Shown: piece by piece, positions 1 through 7,773 of the stretch
How the letters are laid out: every line of letters starts with the position of its first letter
How positions within the stretch are numbered: position 1 is the first letter of the stretch
DNA from: Isohypsibius dastychi
Lineage: Eukaryota; Tardigrada; Eutardigrada; Parachela; Isohypsibiidae
Assembly: GCA_034696485.1 (NCBI GenBank)
Contig: JAQIWT010000688.1
Coordinates: 1-16,311, forward strand
Direction: 5' to 3'
Length of the DNA: 16,311 nt
Program-made: the position numbers and the translations under genes
Notes under the pieces: generated by a model
The model's database searches: none
What the model was told of the DNA's origin: nothing
Seen by the model: only the letters and a program-made list of their open reading frames with translations

Positions 1-200
1 CAATTGTTCGAAAATTCAGCTGGAAATGTTGATGCCATTCAGTTATCGACCAGATTTCAGCTGGACAATTTGTTTATCTTTGTTTAACTCGGTTTTTCTT
101 GCCGGCGGATTTATTCAGATTTATTTGGAACCTGTTATTAGCGATAAACAGATGAATTTGTTCGTTCCATTTCCGTCACGGCACTACTTGACGTTGTCCG

Positions 201-264
201 CACCACATACCACATTCCACCACAGTTACCACATCACATCACAATTCCATCACATTCCACCACA
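201..264. repeat. Degenerate CACATTCCACCACA-type simple repeat
   Basis: The 14-base unit cacattccaccaca occurs identically at 211-224 and 251-264. Between and before the copies lie related CACAT and ACCACAT steps, so the whole stretch is a pyrimidine-rich, ACC/CAC-biased low-complexity tract. It is seen directly. It could be a decayed minisatellite and has no coding meaning I can support. Confidence 0.6.
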
Positions 265-476
265 TTTTGATTTTTTTCAATGTGATAACATCAGTACCGT
301 GGCGAACGATTCTTTTGCATTTTACGCTGATTTATTTTTCGTAGTTCGGTAATAGTCCGATCCTCTGGTGGTTATACTGTTACCCTTTCTCCCACCCTGG
401 ATGTTCCTTTCGCTCTCAGCGCTTCCATTGCCTCATCGAACGGGGCTCTGTTTCCCCTTAAGCTACCTCCTTGGGC

Positions 477-770
477 TTAATTTTTCCTACGTGTACTCTC
501 GTCAATTTGTTCCTCGATGGGTGTTGCTCTTTGTGCCCTTTCCATCTCTGGTTGCCTTAACCTCTGATTAATTCGCTTAATCTGGATTCTTCTGGCTTCA
601 GTTTCTTCCTCCTCTCCTCTTTCACGTTTCGCCGATGTAATCACCGCTTGTGGGTCAGGTACTACGTAATTATTTGTCGCTACGGTCGCGTTATTCGTCG
701 CTGATACACCGGTGGTCGCCTTTTGTGTTGGTGCGGTGATGATAAGTAAGTTATTATTTTCGTTGAACAT
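477..770 (-). pseudogene. C-terminal part of an unassigned minus-strand protein
   Basis: This is a 97-codon open frame on the minus strand. Its first half is rich in Ala, Thr and Asn (repeated ATNN-type steps, about residues 17-36). Its second half is strongly charged (ERGEEEETEARR, about residues 49-60, then QRLRQPEMERAQR) and probably helical. It lies downstream of, and on the same strand as, the coiled-coil frames at 1000-1431. A short frame at about 810-1000 (containing SASNYQGASDLNALATFEYV) sits between them, so all may be pieces of one gene broken by frameshifts. I do not recognise the family. A Gag-like or capsid-associated coiled-coil protein is possible but unproven. Confidence 0.35.
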
Positions 771-999
771 CCTGCCACCATTTGGTTTGCCCGCTTTGAC
801 AACTTTCTTCTTAGTTTCTCGGCTTCTGTTGGTTCTGTCCGTTATTTAATGTTCTAAATCACTTGGGGTGAACTCGTTATCATCCGAAAGGTAGTCGTTT
901 CCGGTCTCGTGGATTGTGATCCACTATCTACATATTCGAACGTAGCCAGTGCGTTTAAGTCAGATGCTCCTTGATAATTTGAGGCACTCATTTGCGGTG

Positions 1000-1755
1000 T
1001 TACTGACACTCTTGCTGTGAGACCCGGTTGTTGCTTAGGTAAGCTCTTGGTTTTTCGTCTGCCAAGTCTTTCACTCGCTGATCCTTGTAGTAGAGTTCGC
1101 TCGCCTGCGCTTGCAGCTCCAACTCGTTATCGTTTTTCTTTATCATTACCGCCTGTTCCGCCAGAAGTTCAACCACTTGTTCTTTGGCAGACAAAACTAT
1201 TCTTTGTTTTTGCCTAATCAAATTTTTCTTTATCTCCCCGTCCGCTGAGAATACTATTCCTCCGTGTGTGTTTCAAGATTGTTCCAGTTCTGCCTTTTCT
1301 GCTGACATTTCCAGCTAAGTCAGTTCCATGAGTCCGCGAACTTGCTTGTCTTGCTCAAGAAGACTTTGGATGGTGTTCTCACGAGTTATCAGATCCTGCT
1401 GTATTAGCGCCAACCTATTTTTCAATGCCTTCTCCACTTACCTGATTCTTGTCTTATTCCGTTCATGAGTCTTTCTCGTTCGCAATTTTCGCATGCCTCT
1501 CGCAAAAATTTCACCCTCTTTTGCGTTCTTCTCCCGATTTTACTATATTTAGATATGCAAACGTATTATTGTCTTCTGTGTCTGTTTTATCTGACTCATC
1601 TGAGTTATCTGTTGATTCATTTGCAATGTCGATGCTCCTTTCTGATTTTTCGCATTTTGTTGGCGTAATCGCGAACGCTTGGTCGTGGTTGTCTGCTTTA
1701 GATTTTTCTGTACTAGACCGGTTTAGGGTGTTATTGGTTTTCAGGGATTCATTTG
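1000..1755 (-). pseudogene. Acidic plus coiled-coil protein, broken, family unknown
   Basis: Minus-strand frames read in order from 1755 downward. About 1755-1495 encodes a hydrophilic acidic segment (STDNSDESDKTDTEDNN). About 1500-1445 encodes a charged helix (LREACENCERERL). From 1431 to 1000 one frame encodes a long heptad-like helix containing QSLLEQDKQVRGLMEL and KEQVVELLAEQAVMIKK, interrupted by in-frame stops at 1317-1315 (TAG) and 1275-1273 (TGA). The regular E/Q/K/L spacing is what a coiled coil looks like. A strong splice-donor match lies at the junction near 1444, so part of the break may be an intron. The amino-acid composition is coherent on this strand, and the plus-strand frames here look like shadows. 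Family not recognised. Confidence 0.4.
1437..1444 (-). other. Candidate 5' splice site (CAG/GTAAGT)
   Basis: The minus strand reads CAG/GTAAGT here, a full match to the eukaryotic donor consensus, exactly where the coding-like frame above it stops being coherent. This is sequence evidence only; no matching acceptor was fixed. Confidence 0.4.
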
Positions 1756-1799
1756 CATCCTGAATTTCTTCATCGCTGAAGTGGTGACAATATTGTCGA

Positions 1800-2411
1800 T
1801 CTTTCTTTTGTCAGCTTGCTTCTTGGCTTGGCAAGATTGTTCTTCCGACTTCGGCGAACGTCCCTCTCATGTCTTTCTCTGGCAAGTATGCAAGCTCGCT
1901 ATTGTTCTCAGCTACTGTTGGCTGCGCAATCTCGATAGTGTTTGGTGAATTTAATACCCCAGCTACTTGTTTCGTGCTCAAGCCCGTAAGCCCCCAGTTG
2001 CTGCACCGTTAACTCTGGTTTAAGCCACGTTGCTGCGAACCTCTACTGTTTGCTAAATGCTTAATCTGTGAGAAATGAATTCTTATCCGCGGCAAGCGGA
2101 TTCTACAGGGGGCGTGGCTTAAGCCTTGCGAAATAAAACAGTAACGTGATAAAGAGGGAATCGACTTCCGGTGCGACGATAAGGTCGACGCTTCCGTTCT
2201 GATCTGTAATAACAGAACAGAATAAATCAGTGATTCAAAGTAAAAAAAGTTTGAAAGATGAGTTCTTTCGAAACTTCTGAATCGGCAACCACTCCGTCTC
2301 TGTAGTGGCAACACCTTTCAAAACTCGGTCAACCACAACACCCAACTTTCTTACCCCGTCGCTTCAAATCTTCACGGTGATGTCCTTTCCGTGATCCTCT
2401 GCCTACCATCT
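1800..2411. other. No supportable gene
   Basis: A minus-strand frame of 101 codons (2314-2009) is open, but its composition (many Ser, Arg, Phe and Cys) looks non-coding. A direct reading of both strands shows no family, RNA gene or clear repeat. The stretch 2412-2330 minus contains a short basic piece (GRGSRKGHHREDLKRRGKK) that may be further coding remnant. Confidence 0.3.
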
Positions 2412-2686
2412 TCACTCTCGGTTGTATTCCTTCAATCCGCGAACCTCATCCGTGCGACGACGCATTCCCTTGCTGAGTTTGGACCCGTAAATAATCATCA
2501 TCTCATCCCAGTTCCCGGCGTTCTTCTTATCATTTTTCTTGGCCAAACGCGTTTTTACAAATTTGCGAGCCAATTTGGAGTGAGTTACCGCAGCTGGTCC
2601 GAATCGTTAGCCAAAATCTTCAAATTCTCCGCAGCTCTTCCCCAATCGGACATGATGACCTTTTCTTTAAATGGTACTTCACTCAT
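2412..2686 (-). pseudogene. Charged small protein, one frame break, family unknown
   Basis: A minus-strand ATG at 2686 opens a frame beginning MSEVPFKEKVIMSDWGRAAE that ends at a TAA at 2587-2585. A second frame takes over at 2588 with no gap and runs to a TGA at 2414-2412. It is basic and helical (KLARKFVKTRLAKKNDKK, then MMIIYGSKLSKGMRRR). The seamless hand-over between frames suggests one ancestral protein with a one-base indel, although the GTAACT at the junction could be a weak splice donor. It follows the 2689-3069 frame on the same strand. No family recognised. Confidence 0.35.
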
Positions 2687-2688
2687 CT

Positions 2689-3069
2689 TTATGACGACAA
2701 CTTACGGTTCCTTTTCCTAATTCTGGCCTTTTCTTTGGCACAGTTCAGCACATTGATGCCCAGTCGACACTGAAGCATACAATTCATGAGCAGAAAACTC
2801 TCATTTCCCGGAACTCGTTCTTTCTTAATGAATTCATTGCTTACCTGGGTTGGGCCTGGCTGAACATTTTCATTTTCAAAATAGTGCTCCATAACTCGTC
2901 GTTTTTCAACAGCTACACGCTTGTAGTCCAGACCAGATGGGATCGGGGATCCAGCTTGTCCTCGATAATTGGCACGAATACGTTCGAAATCGACTAACGA
3001 TTTATAGTATGGCATTTTTTCTCCTGGAGCTCCTGGTTCAGTTTTAGCAACGGGTCCTCTATATCCCAT
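2689..3069 (-). CDS. Unassigned basic protein fragment, 126 codons
   Basis: An open minus-strand frame of 126 codons. The centre (about residues 20-75) is hydrophilic and helical, with MPYYKSLVDFERIRANYRG and YKRVAVEKRRVMEHYFENE. The end is very basic (KEKARIRKRNRK). A CAG/GTAAGC splice-donor match lies inside it at 2847-2842, right after the residues VQPGPTQ, so the last third may be intron read-through rather than protein. It overlaps the end of the 2994-3330 frame by one reading frame and probably continues the same gene after a frameshift. The family is unknown. It may be an element structural protein or a host gene fragment. Confidence 0.4.
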   Translation of the reverse strand: MGYRGPVAKTEPGAPGEKMPYYKSLVDFERIRANYRGQAGSPIPSGLDYKRVAVEKRRVMEHYFENENVQPGPTQVSNEFIKKERVPGNESFLLMNCMLQCRLGINVLNCAKEKARIRKRNRKLSS

Positions 3070-3330
3070 GGTGCTATCGCAGCATCACGCAATCTCGATC
3101 TTTCTCGTGAAGATTCTTGTGTCGCTGGCCACGGTGAATCTGGTAATCGATGACGAGCACCAGCCATATTTCGCGGTTTCTCCGGATTGTCCCGTGGTAC
3201 ATACGGACGATTTCTGACGTGTTTGACATTTTTTCTTCTCGAAACGATCCAACTCCTCTTGACGCGGCATATTCTCTATAACCTTTTGCACTTTCCGATC
3301 AGTTTTACGGCGTGGCTCTTCGTCAGACAT
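2994..3330 (-). pseudogene. N-terminal part of the same minus-strand gene, frameshifted
   Basis: The start ATG at 3330 has a good context (cAAAAATG) and opens a highly charged helical segment, MSDEEPRRKTDRKVQKVIEN. Within the A-run at about 3233-3228 the coherent coding moves to another frame, which stays open to a TAG at 2996-2994 and includes NRPYVPRDNPEKPRN and APWDIEDPLLKLNQELQEK. The homopolymer makes a one-base indel (or a sequencing slip) the simplest reading. A TATATTTT sequence lies about 55-60 bases upstream of the ATG on this strand. I do not recognise the protein. Confidence 0.45.
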
Positions 3331-3757
3331 TTTTGTAATACTAACGCAAATTTACTGGGCAAAATAATCACAATTTGAAGCGAAAATATATGGATAGCTC
3401 CATGGACTTCCAGAAACCAACTGAATTCTCACTTCGTTTCTCTGGCCAGCCGAGGACACGGAAACGTTACCCCCAAGCGTAGAGGATCCCTACCACGCTC
3501 ATGAAGGTATTTTTCACTCATGTCGCTGTACAGCAAAACCATCCAAAACGCCTAAATTGCATTTCAAAGTGTTTTGGTTTTCGAAAAGTATTCCATACTT
3601 CTCGCACCAGTTTTCCAGCAAATCTCGATCCGTAATTCGTGTGCATTATTATTACGTCGGGAAGTCATTGCATTTCATTGCTCGTACTCGTAAGTGTTAG
3701 TTTCGGAGCACCATCGCAAAACCTCCCTGCATATTTGTTGTTTCTTTTCAGACCAGA
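3331..3757. promoter_or_regulatory. Divergent intergenic region with TATA-like site and 3' splice site
   Basis: This 427-base gap separates a minus-strand start (3330) from a plus-strand start (3758). On the minus strand TATATTTT lies at about 3392-3385, a plausible TATA box. On the plus strand a pyrimidine-rich run ending in TTTTCAG (AG at 3750-3751) lies six bases before the ATG. This is the form of a 3' splice site and, in nematodes, of a trans-splice acceptor. The arrangement is seen; promoter function is inferred. Confidence 0.3.
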
Positions 3758-4046
3758 ATGGCAGCCACTTTTCGATATTTTCCCTACAATACCCGTGCTC
3801 TCGTTGGCGAATTGACTTTACGAAATGAGAGAGAAGAACGCCTGAATGTTTCCGATCGCGACACCGGACTTCCCATGGAAGCCAGTCCGCTCCAATCGCG
3901 CTTTAACCAGCTGCCTCATGGAAGAATATTGCTTCAATTTTAATTTCTGCGATGAACTTGTTTCTGGTATTGCAGATGAACTAAGACGGTCTCCAGCAAA
4001 CGCTACAGAATTTTTCTCAGCACTCTATCCATTTCATTCTCGGTGA
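3758..4046 (+). pseudogene. Short unassigned protein fragments after a splice acceptor
   Basis: The ATG at 3758 opens a 61-codon frame starting MAATFRYFPYNTRALVGEL. An overlapping frame (3846-4046) contains the more protein-like FCDELVSGIADELRRSPANA. The pair may be one broken gene, or two exons: a ttgcag acceptor-like sequence lies at about 3970-3975. It precedes the integrase-tail-like segment on the same strand, so it could be an eroded N-terminal part of that gene, but I see no zinc-binding or D,D-E residues to prove it. Confidence 0.25.
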
Positions 4047-4278
4047 CGAGATTCATGGCTCAGCTGAAGAGATTTGTTTCGAGAACTCTCTCATCGGTAT
4101 TCTTTGCGTGTTTTCCAGTTTCCCACAAAACATCAACTTTTACCGCTACACCAATCATGATTCTATGAATAACAGATGCTACCGTGCTATATACACCGAG
4201 TGAACGAGTCCGGGAATGGGATAGAGGTACAATAAAGGAAGTCTGTTTTTTAGACTTTGGATAGCCGAGTATTAACCG

Positions 4279-4668
4279 ATGATTGGACTGAGTCTTTCAA
4301 CAGTCACGCAAAAAAAGTTTCTTGAAACACGTTTGATCGTTCACTACTCAACATCTTCCTCGTCTCGTAAAAAAACCGTTCGTAACGCTGCCGGAACAGA
4401 GATCGAAAGTGGGCGATCGAGTGAGATTCAGCTCGAAAAAGCTGTTTTTCTCAGAAATCACACTCCATCGGTCACAAAAGAAGTTTTTAAAGTGGCCAGA
4501 GTGATCGACGGCCCGGTCACCACTTATCAGCTCTCTGTTACTCCAGCGAAAATGATCAAGAGTGGTTGTCGAAAACTCGATATAACCGGTAACATTGTCA
4601 AACGAAAAACGAATGAAGTGATTCGATTCTACGCCGACGAGTTGGTTCTAGCGGTTAAACAAGTATGA
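4279..4668 (+). pseudogene. Polinton-like integrase C-terminal segment (left copy)
   Basis: This is a 129-codon frame. About residues 52-86 contain LEKAVFLRNHTPSVTKEVFK followed by VARVIDGPVTTYQL. The end reads IRFYADELVLAVKQV. This spacing resembles the SH3-like C-terminal domain of Polinton integrases: a conserved threonine/tryptophan-type strand, an 'EVFKV' strand, a 'P-Y-L' strand and a final 'FY-EEL' strand. Between them lies an insert (KSGCRKLDITGNIVKRKTNE) that looks extra or scrambled. I cannot see the catalytic core upstream (4050-4278). The stop overlaps the next ATG (ATGA at 4665-4668), as in compact viral genomes. A family match by eye only; an unrelated protein is possible. Confidence 0.4.
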
Positions 4669-5225
4669 GCTTCTATAACAAGAATTTCGATGGATTGATC
4701 ACAAATACCGGTGATGAAGGGTTCGAAATTTTCATGAGTTCAGATATGAAACCATCATGTTTCAGGACTCGACCGAACTCCGGATTTATTTCTTTGTTGA
4801 CATCAGTCACATTCTACCGGAGAAATTTACACATTCTGACACGTCAAACGAACAATAGGAGGTTGTTCTTTTGAAATTGAGGATAAACATTGATGTATCT
4901 TACATTCCCAAATTTTATGGTCGAATTCCGGACGCTGTCACAATCCTGATTGACAAGCTATTCCGTCAAACAGTCACGATCTTACATCCCATCGCTCAGT
5001 ACCGGGTTTGATCGAAAGATCAAAGACATTGCAGGGAGAGATTGGTGGCAGAGAAAATCCGATGTCTTAATTGATGAGGATGGTAAACTCCCTCCTTTAT
5101 CAGCAGACTGTTTTTGGTTCACACGGGAACTCAGATTTGTGAATCTACAGGATTCACGGAGAAACATCTTGATGGTAGCTGGAAAAAAGCCCAGTGGCTC
5201 GGGCCTAGTTGATAATGTGTTATGA
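4665..5225 (+). pseudogene. Penton-like protein fragments (left copy), tentative
   Basis: The ATG at 4665 overlaps the preceding stop. The frame contains FEIFMSSDMKPSCF followed by NSGFISLLTS, resembling the N-terminal strand of Polinton penton proteins, where a short polar 'SS' motif precedes 'NT-x-F' and a hydrophobic strand. A second frame (4880-5011) carries the coherent strand DVSYIPKFYGRIPDAVTILI. A third (4950-5225) carries IPSLSTGFDRKIKDI, like the 'LS-x-LS-LGF' step seen late in these proteins. At least two frame changes are needed, so it is not functional. Total length is short for a penton protein, suggesting a deletion. Assignment is inference from pattern. Confidence 0.3.
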
Positions 5226-5916
5226 AATCTCATGCGTTCGTGAGGAAGAACAATCTTAGATTTATTTTCAATCGGACTGTGAGCTATGGATACTTAAGAA
5301 CTGGAGATTCATCACAACTTCATCTCTTCTTGCGTCGCTGCGACTGGAATGCTCTGATCAATCAAAACATGATCACAAAAAACTAAATCACACTTGACGA
5401 TCAGTCAATAGATCCAAAAATTCTTTTTGCTTTTTGGAACAACCACAATTCTTTCCCGCAGACAGATTCTGCTGTCAAACCCGCCTCTTCTGAGTCTCAT
5501 CAGGTAGCTGAAGAGTCTTCGATGGAGAATTGCACCTCACTGAAAACCTTCAAGACAGTTAGCAACCGCGAAGAAATTTTCGTTGCAGGCTAAAAAAGCA
5601 TCGTGCATCGACACGCCTGCATTCATGATTTTCGTGTGCCAGTCAACCATTCAATCTACAAATACTAATGTCCCTGCGGCACTCACTTTATTTCAGAAGA
5701 AAGAGGATAACTCATCTACCAAAATGTTGTCAAATTCATTTTTACATCAAAGACGACAACATTTGTCCATTGATTTCTTACTTTTTTGGTTTGAACGTTT
5801 TAATTCGTCATTCTCATAAAAATCATGAGGTTTTCAGACTGGTTCTCATTGAGAACTTTGAGCAGTTGCCAAAAGCACTGACTCTGAACGAGAAAGAACA
5901 TTTCGGTCCTACTTAG
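5140..5916 (+). pseudogene. Possible packaging ATPase remnant, very weak
   Basis: Within the frame ending at 5225, ILMVAGKKPSGSGLVDNVL has the layout of a Walker A strand-loop-helix (hydrophobic strand, glycine-rich GSG), but the lysine and Thr/Ser that bind phosphate are missing. The next frame (5222-5386, again an ATGA overlap) continues with a basic helix and TVSYGYLRTGD. At 5730-5800 the frame containing FLHQRRQHLSIDFLLFW resembles the 'SHH-x-N-SV-hydrophobic' step of FtsK/HerA-type virus packaging ATPases. Each resemblance is short. No Walker B was identified. If wrong, this is simply unassigned decayed coding sequence. Confidence 0.2.
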
Positions 5917-6037
5917 TTTCTTATCGGCAAAGAGTAGGACAGGCAAAAACATGAATAACTTTTTGAGTTACTCCGAGAATACAGAGATCCTTTGCATCAA
6001 AAAATTTCCTCATGGATCAGCAAAAATAACATCCACT

Positions 6038-6112
6038 TACCTTGACACAGGTGATGCTGCACCAATTCAAATCAACCCATGCTGGCTGTCAGCAGGAATC
6101 ATCGTCCGATAA
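6038..6112 (+). other. Short LDTGDAAPIQ peptide, retroelement-like
   Basis: One frame reads YLDTGDAAPIQINPCWL and stays open to a TAA at 6110-6112. The string resembles the start of Ty3/gypsy reverse transcriptase domains, where 'DTGDA-P' precedes a proline- and arginine-rich step. Nothing after it matches the expected reverse transcriptase (no YxDD-type motif was seen in 6100-6500). Chance is a serious alternative. Confidence 0.15.
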
Positions 6113-6295
6113 TCCCAGCGAACCCCCCGGTTCCAGCTCGGTTTGTTGCGCTCCCTATTCGCCGCATCTGAAAATCACAGTTTCTACTCTCTTTGGGCAA
6201 ATAATATACAATCTTCTCGCTCTCAATCTCAACTTTCTATTCGTTAATCACCTTTCTGCCTATTTGATCATCTCCTCTTATGTGTTTATTCTCTC

Positions 6296-6475
6296 CGTGA
6301 ATATTTTCCTCGTACTTGTCCGGAACCCGACATCACAAGAATTTCCCGCATACTTCACAACCCTATTGCCAGCGTTGTCTCCATCGACGATCCGGTTATT
6401 GCTGAGCGTCAGCTTCGACTCAATTTCACTGCAGATTACGACTGTATTACTCCAGAACAATTACGTCTAATTTGA
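6296..6475 (+). pseudogene. Coding-like frame, family unknown
   Basis: This plus-strand frame is open for 59 codons and has balanced protein-like composition (DITRISRILHNPIASVVSI, then ERQLRLNFTADYDCITPEQL). It ends at a TGA at 6473-6475. The ORF covering 6042-6470 in another frame is hydrophobic and S/L-rich and looks like its shadow. No homologue is recognised. It lies between the left capsid-like fragments and the polymerase pseudogene. Confidence 0.25.
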
Positions 6476-7690
6476 GGTTGTCCGATTATTATTCGGTCAT
6501 GTGGGCCCGTGAACAGTTGATAATCATCGATCATCCGCATTTTGGGTCCATTGGCGTTATTTCACTTATCCTGAGTCAGTTCCAAGTCAGAGCTGTTCAG
6601 TGGAGATCAGGCTCATGAGAAAATTACCTGTTTGACAGGAGAGATGGCAGATTTATATTAGAAAGATCAAATGCTACCGATTCAAGCGAACAGTTATTAG
6701 GCTCTTCATTCAGATGCGGCCTCCCAAGTTGTGATTCCTGGTCTACTAGTTGGATCTGTCTTCCATGTTGACAATCATCCCGAATTCGATAATATACCTC
6801 ACTTTTCTGAATTGCCTGTTTCTCCATTTTACGATTCTTTTCTAGGCTCTGAAGATAACGGGAACTGGTCTGATCTTTCTTCTCCAAGAGTTTTTTCTTC
6901 TCCGTGTCATGATATTTTTCTTGGTTTGCCCACCTTCACCACAGCTCAACCTAGCGCCTAATTGGAGTCCAGTCTCTATGGTTTTGCCTGATTTCACTGC
7001 AGTTATTCAATTTTCCAAATTTATTACGACGAATTTTATGTTTCCTCCAGTTCGAGTCAAAAAAACTCGGGCTTGCAAATCGAGTAAATGTAGTTCGTTT
7101 GGCTTCTGCTTGTGAAGAATTGTCTCCACTAATATTCAATCACAAGCATCGTGTGGTTCCGGGATCTATAATGATGATCCACCAACAGTGAAAGAAAATT
7201 GTTTTGAGTTTTCGATAGAAGAACCCATTCTCGTCTTCTTGGAAATCTCCGCAAAAACTGAGCCAAAAGCTAGAGAACTGATAACCTAACAAGACGTTTG
7301 ATGTTCAGTCCTGAATACGAGTCCCCCGTGAGACAAGTAAGAGGTGCGAATATGCCCGATTTGCTACTGCTAGAACCGGTCACCATGAAAACCAGCCCAT
7401 AATATGGTATTTATCGCCACATTTACAAAGTGAAGATTGCTCCCTTCCAGATATTTCTGACAATATGTCATCGCTGAGGCTTTCACCCAAATTTTGTGAA
7501 GCCGTTTACAGGCTCTGTACGCGAAGTTTCGAGGATGATGACTACATAATGATCGAATAAGCTTGTAAAGACCTGAGCCCAAACAACTATTTGCACGTTT
7601 GCCAGTTTTAGCGTTGGTTTGCTGATGGCAAGGATGAATTTGCCTGATTCTCTGAGAGAATTTGAATTGTCGATTCATTCAGAGTAATTA
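6476..7690 (+). other. Mostly unassigned stretch with short coding-like pieces
   Basis: I see no complete gene. Coding-like pieces on the plus strand are the frame around 7075-7190 (NVVRLASACEELSPLIF, then HKHRVVPGSIMMI) and 7194-7289 (ENCFEFSIEEPILVFLEISA, ending in TAA). The 6731-6961 frame is acidic/aromatic and may be real or a shadow. Minus-strand frames in 6624-6887, 6951-7139 and 7370-7678 have no recognisable features. The region may hold further decayed element genes or the far N-terminus of the polymerase. Confidence 0.25.
7209..7227 (+). repeat. 19-base direct repeat, copy 1
   Basis: The string ttttcgatagaagaaccca occurs here and, identical, at 9011-9029. Flanking bases do not match. 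Its partner lies inside the polymerase exonuclease region. Confidence 0.6.
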
Positions 7691-7773
7691 TCAATAAGTT
7701 CGTTCCAATAAAACAGGGCACCGCAAGGAGAATCAAAAATTTTCACTGCTCAGTTGATAGGATTAGGACCTCT

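Noticed and set aside
2009-2314. 101-codon minus-strand open frame
   Set aside because: Composition is unlike a folded protein (Ser/Arg/Phe/Cys rich), with no motif, no context, and no coherent continuation in adjacent frames.
6042-6470. 142-codon plus-strand frame with apparent membrane segments
   Set aside because: The hydrophobic L/S-rich composition looks like a shifted reading of the better composed frame at 6296-6475. The length alone is not convincing.
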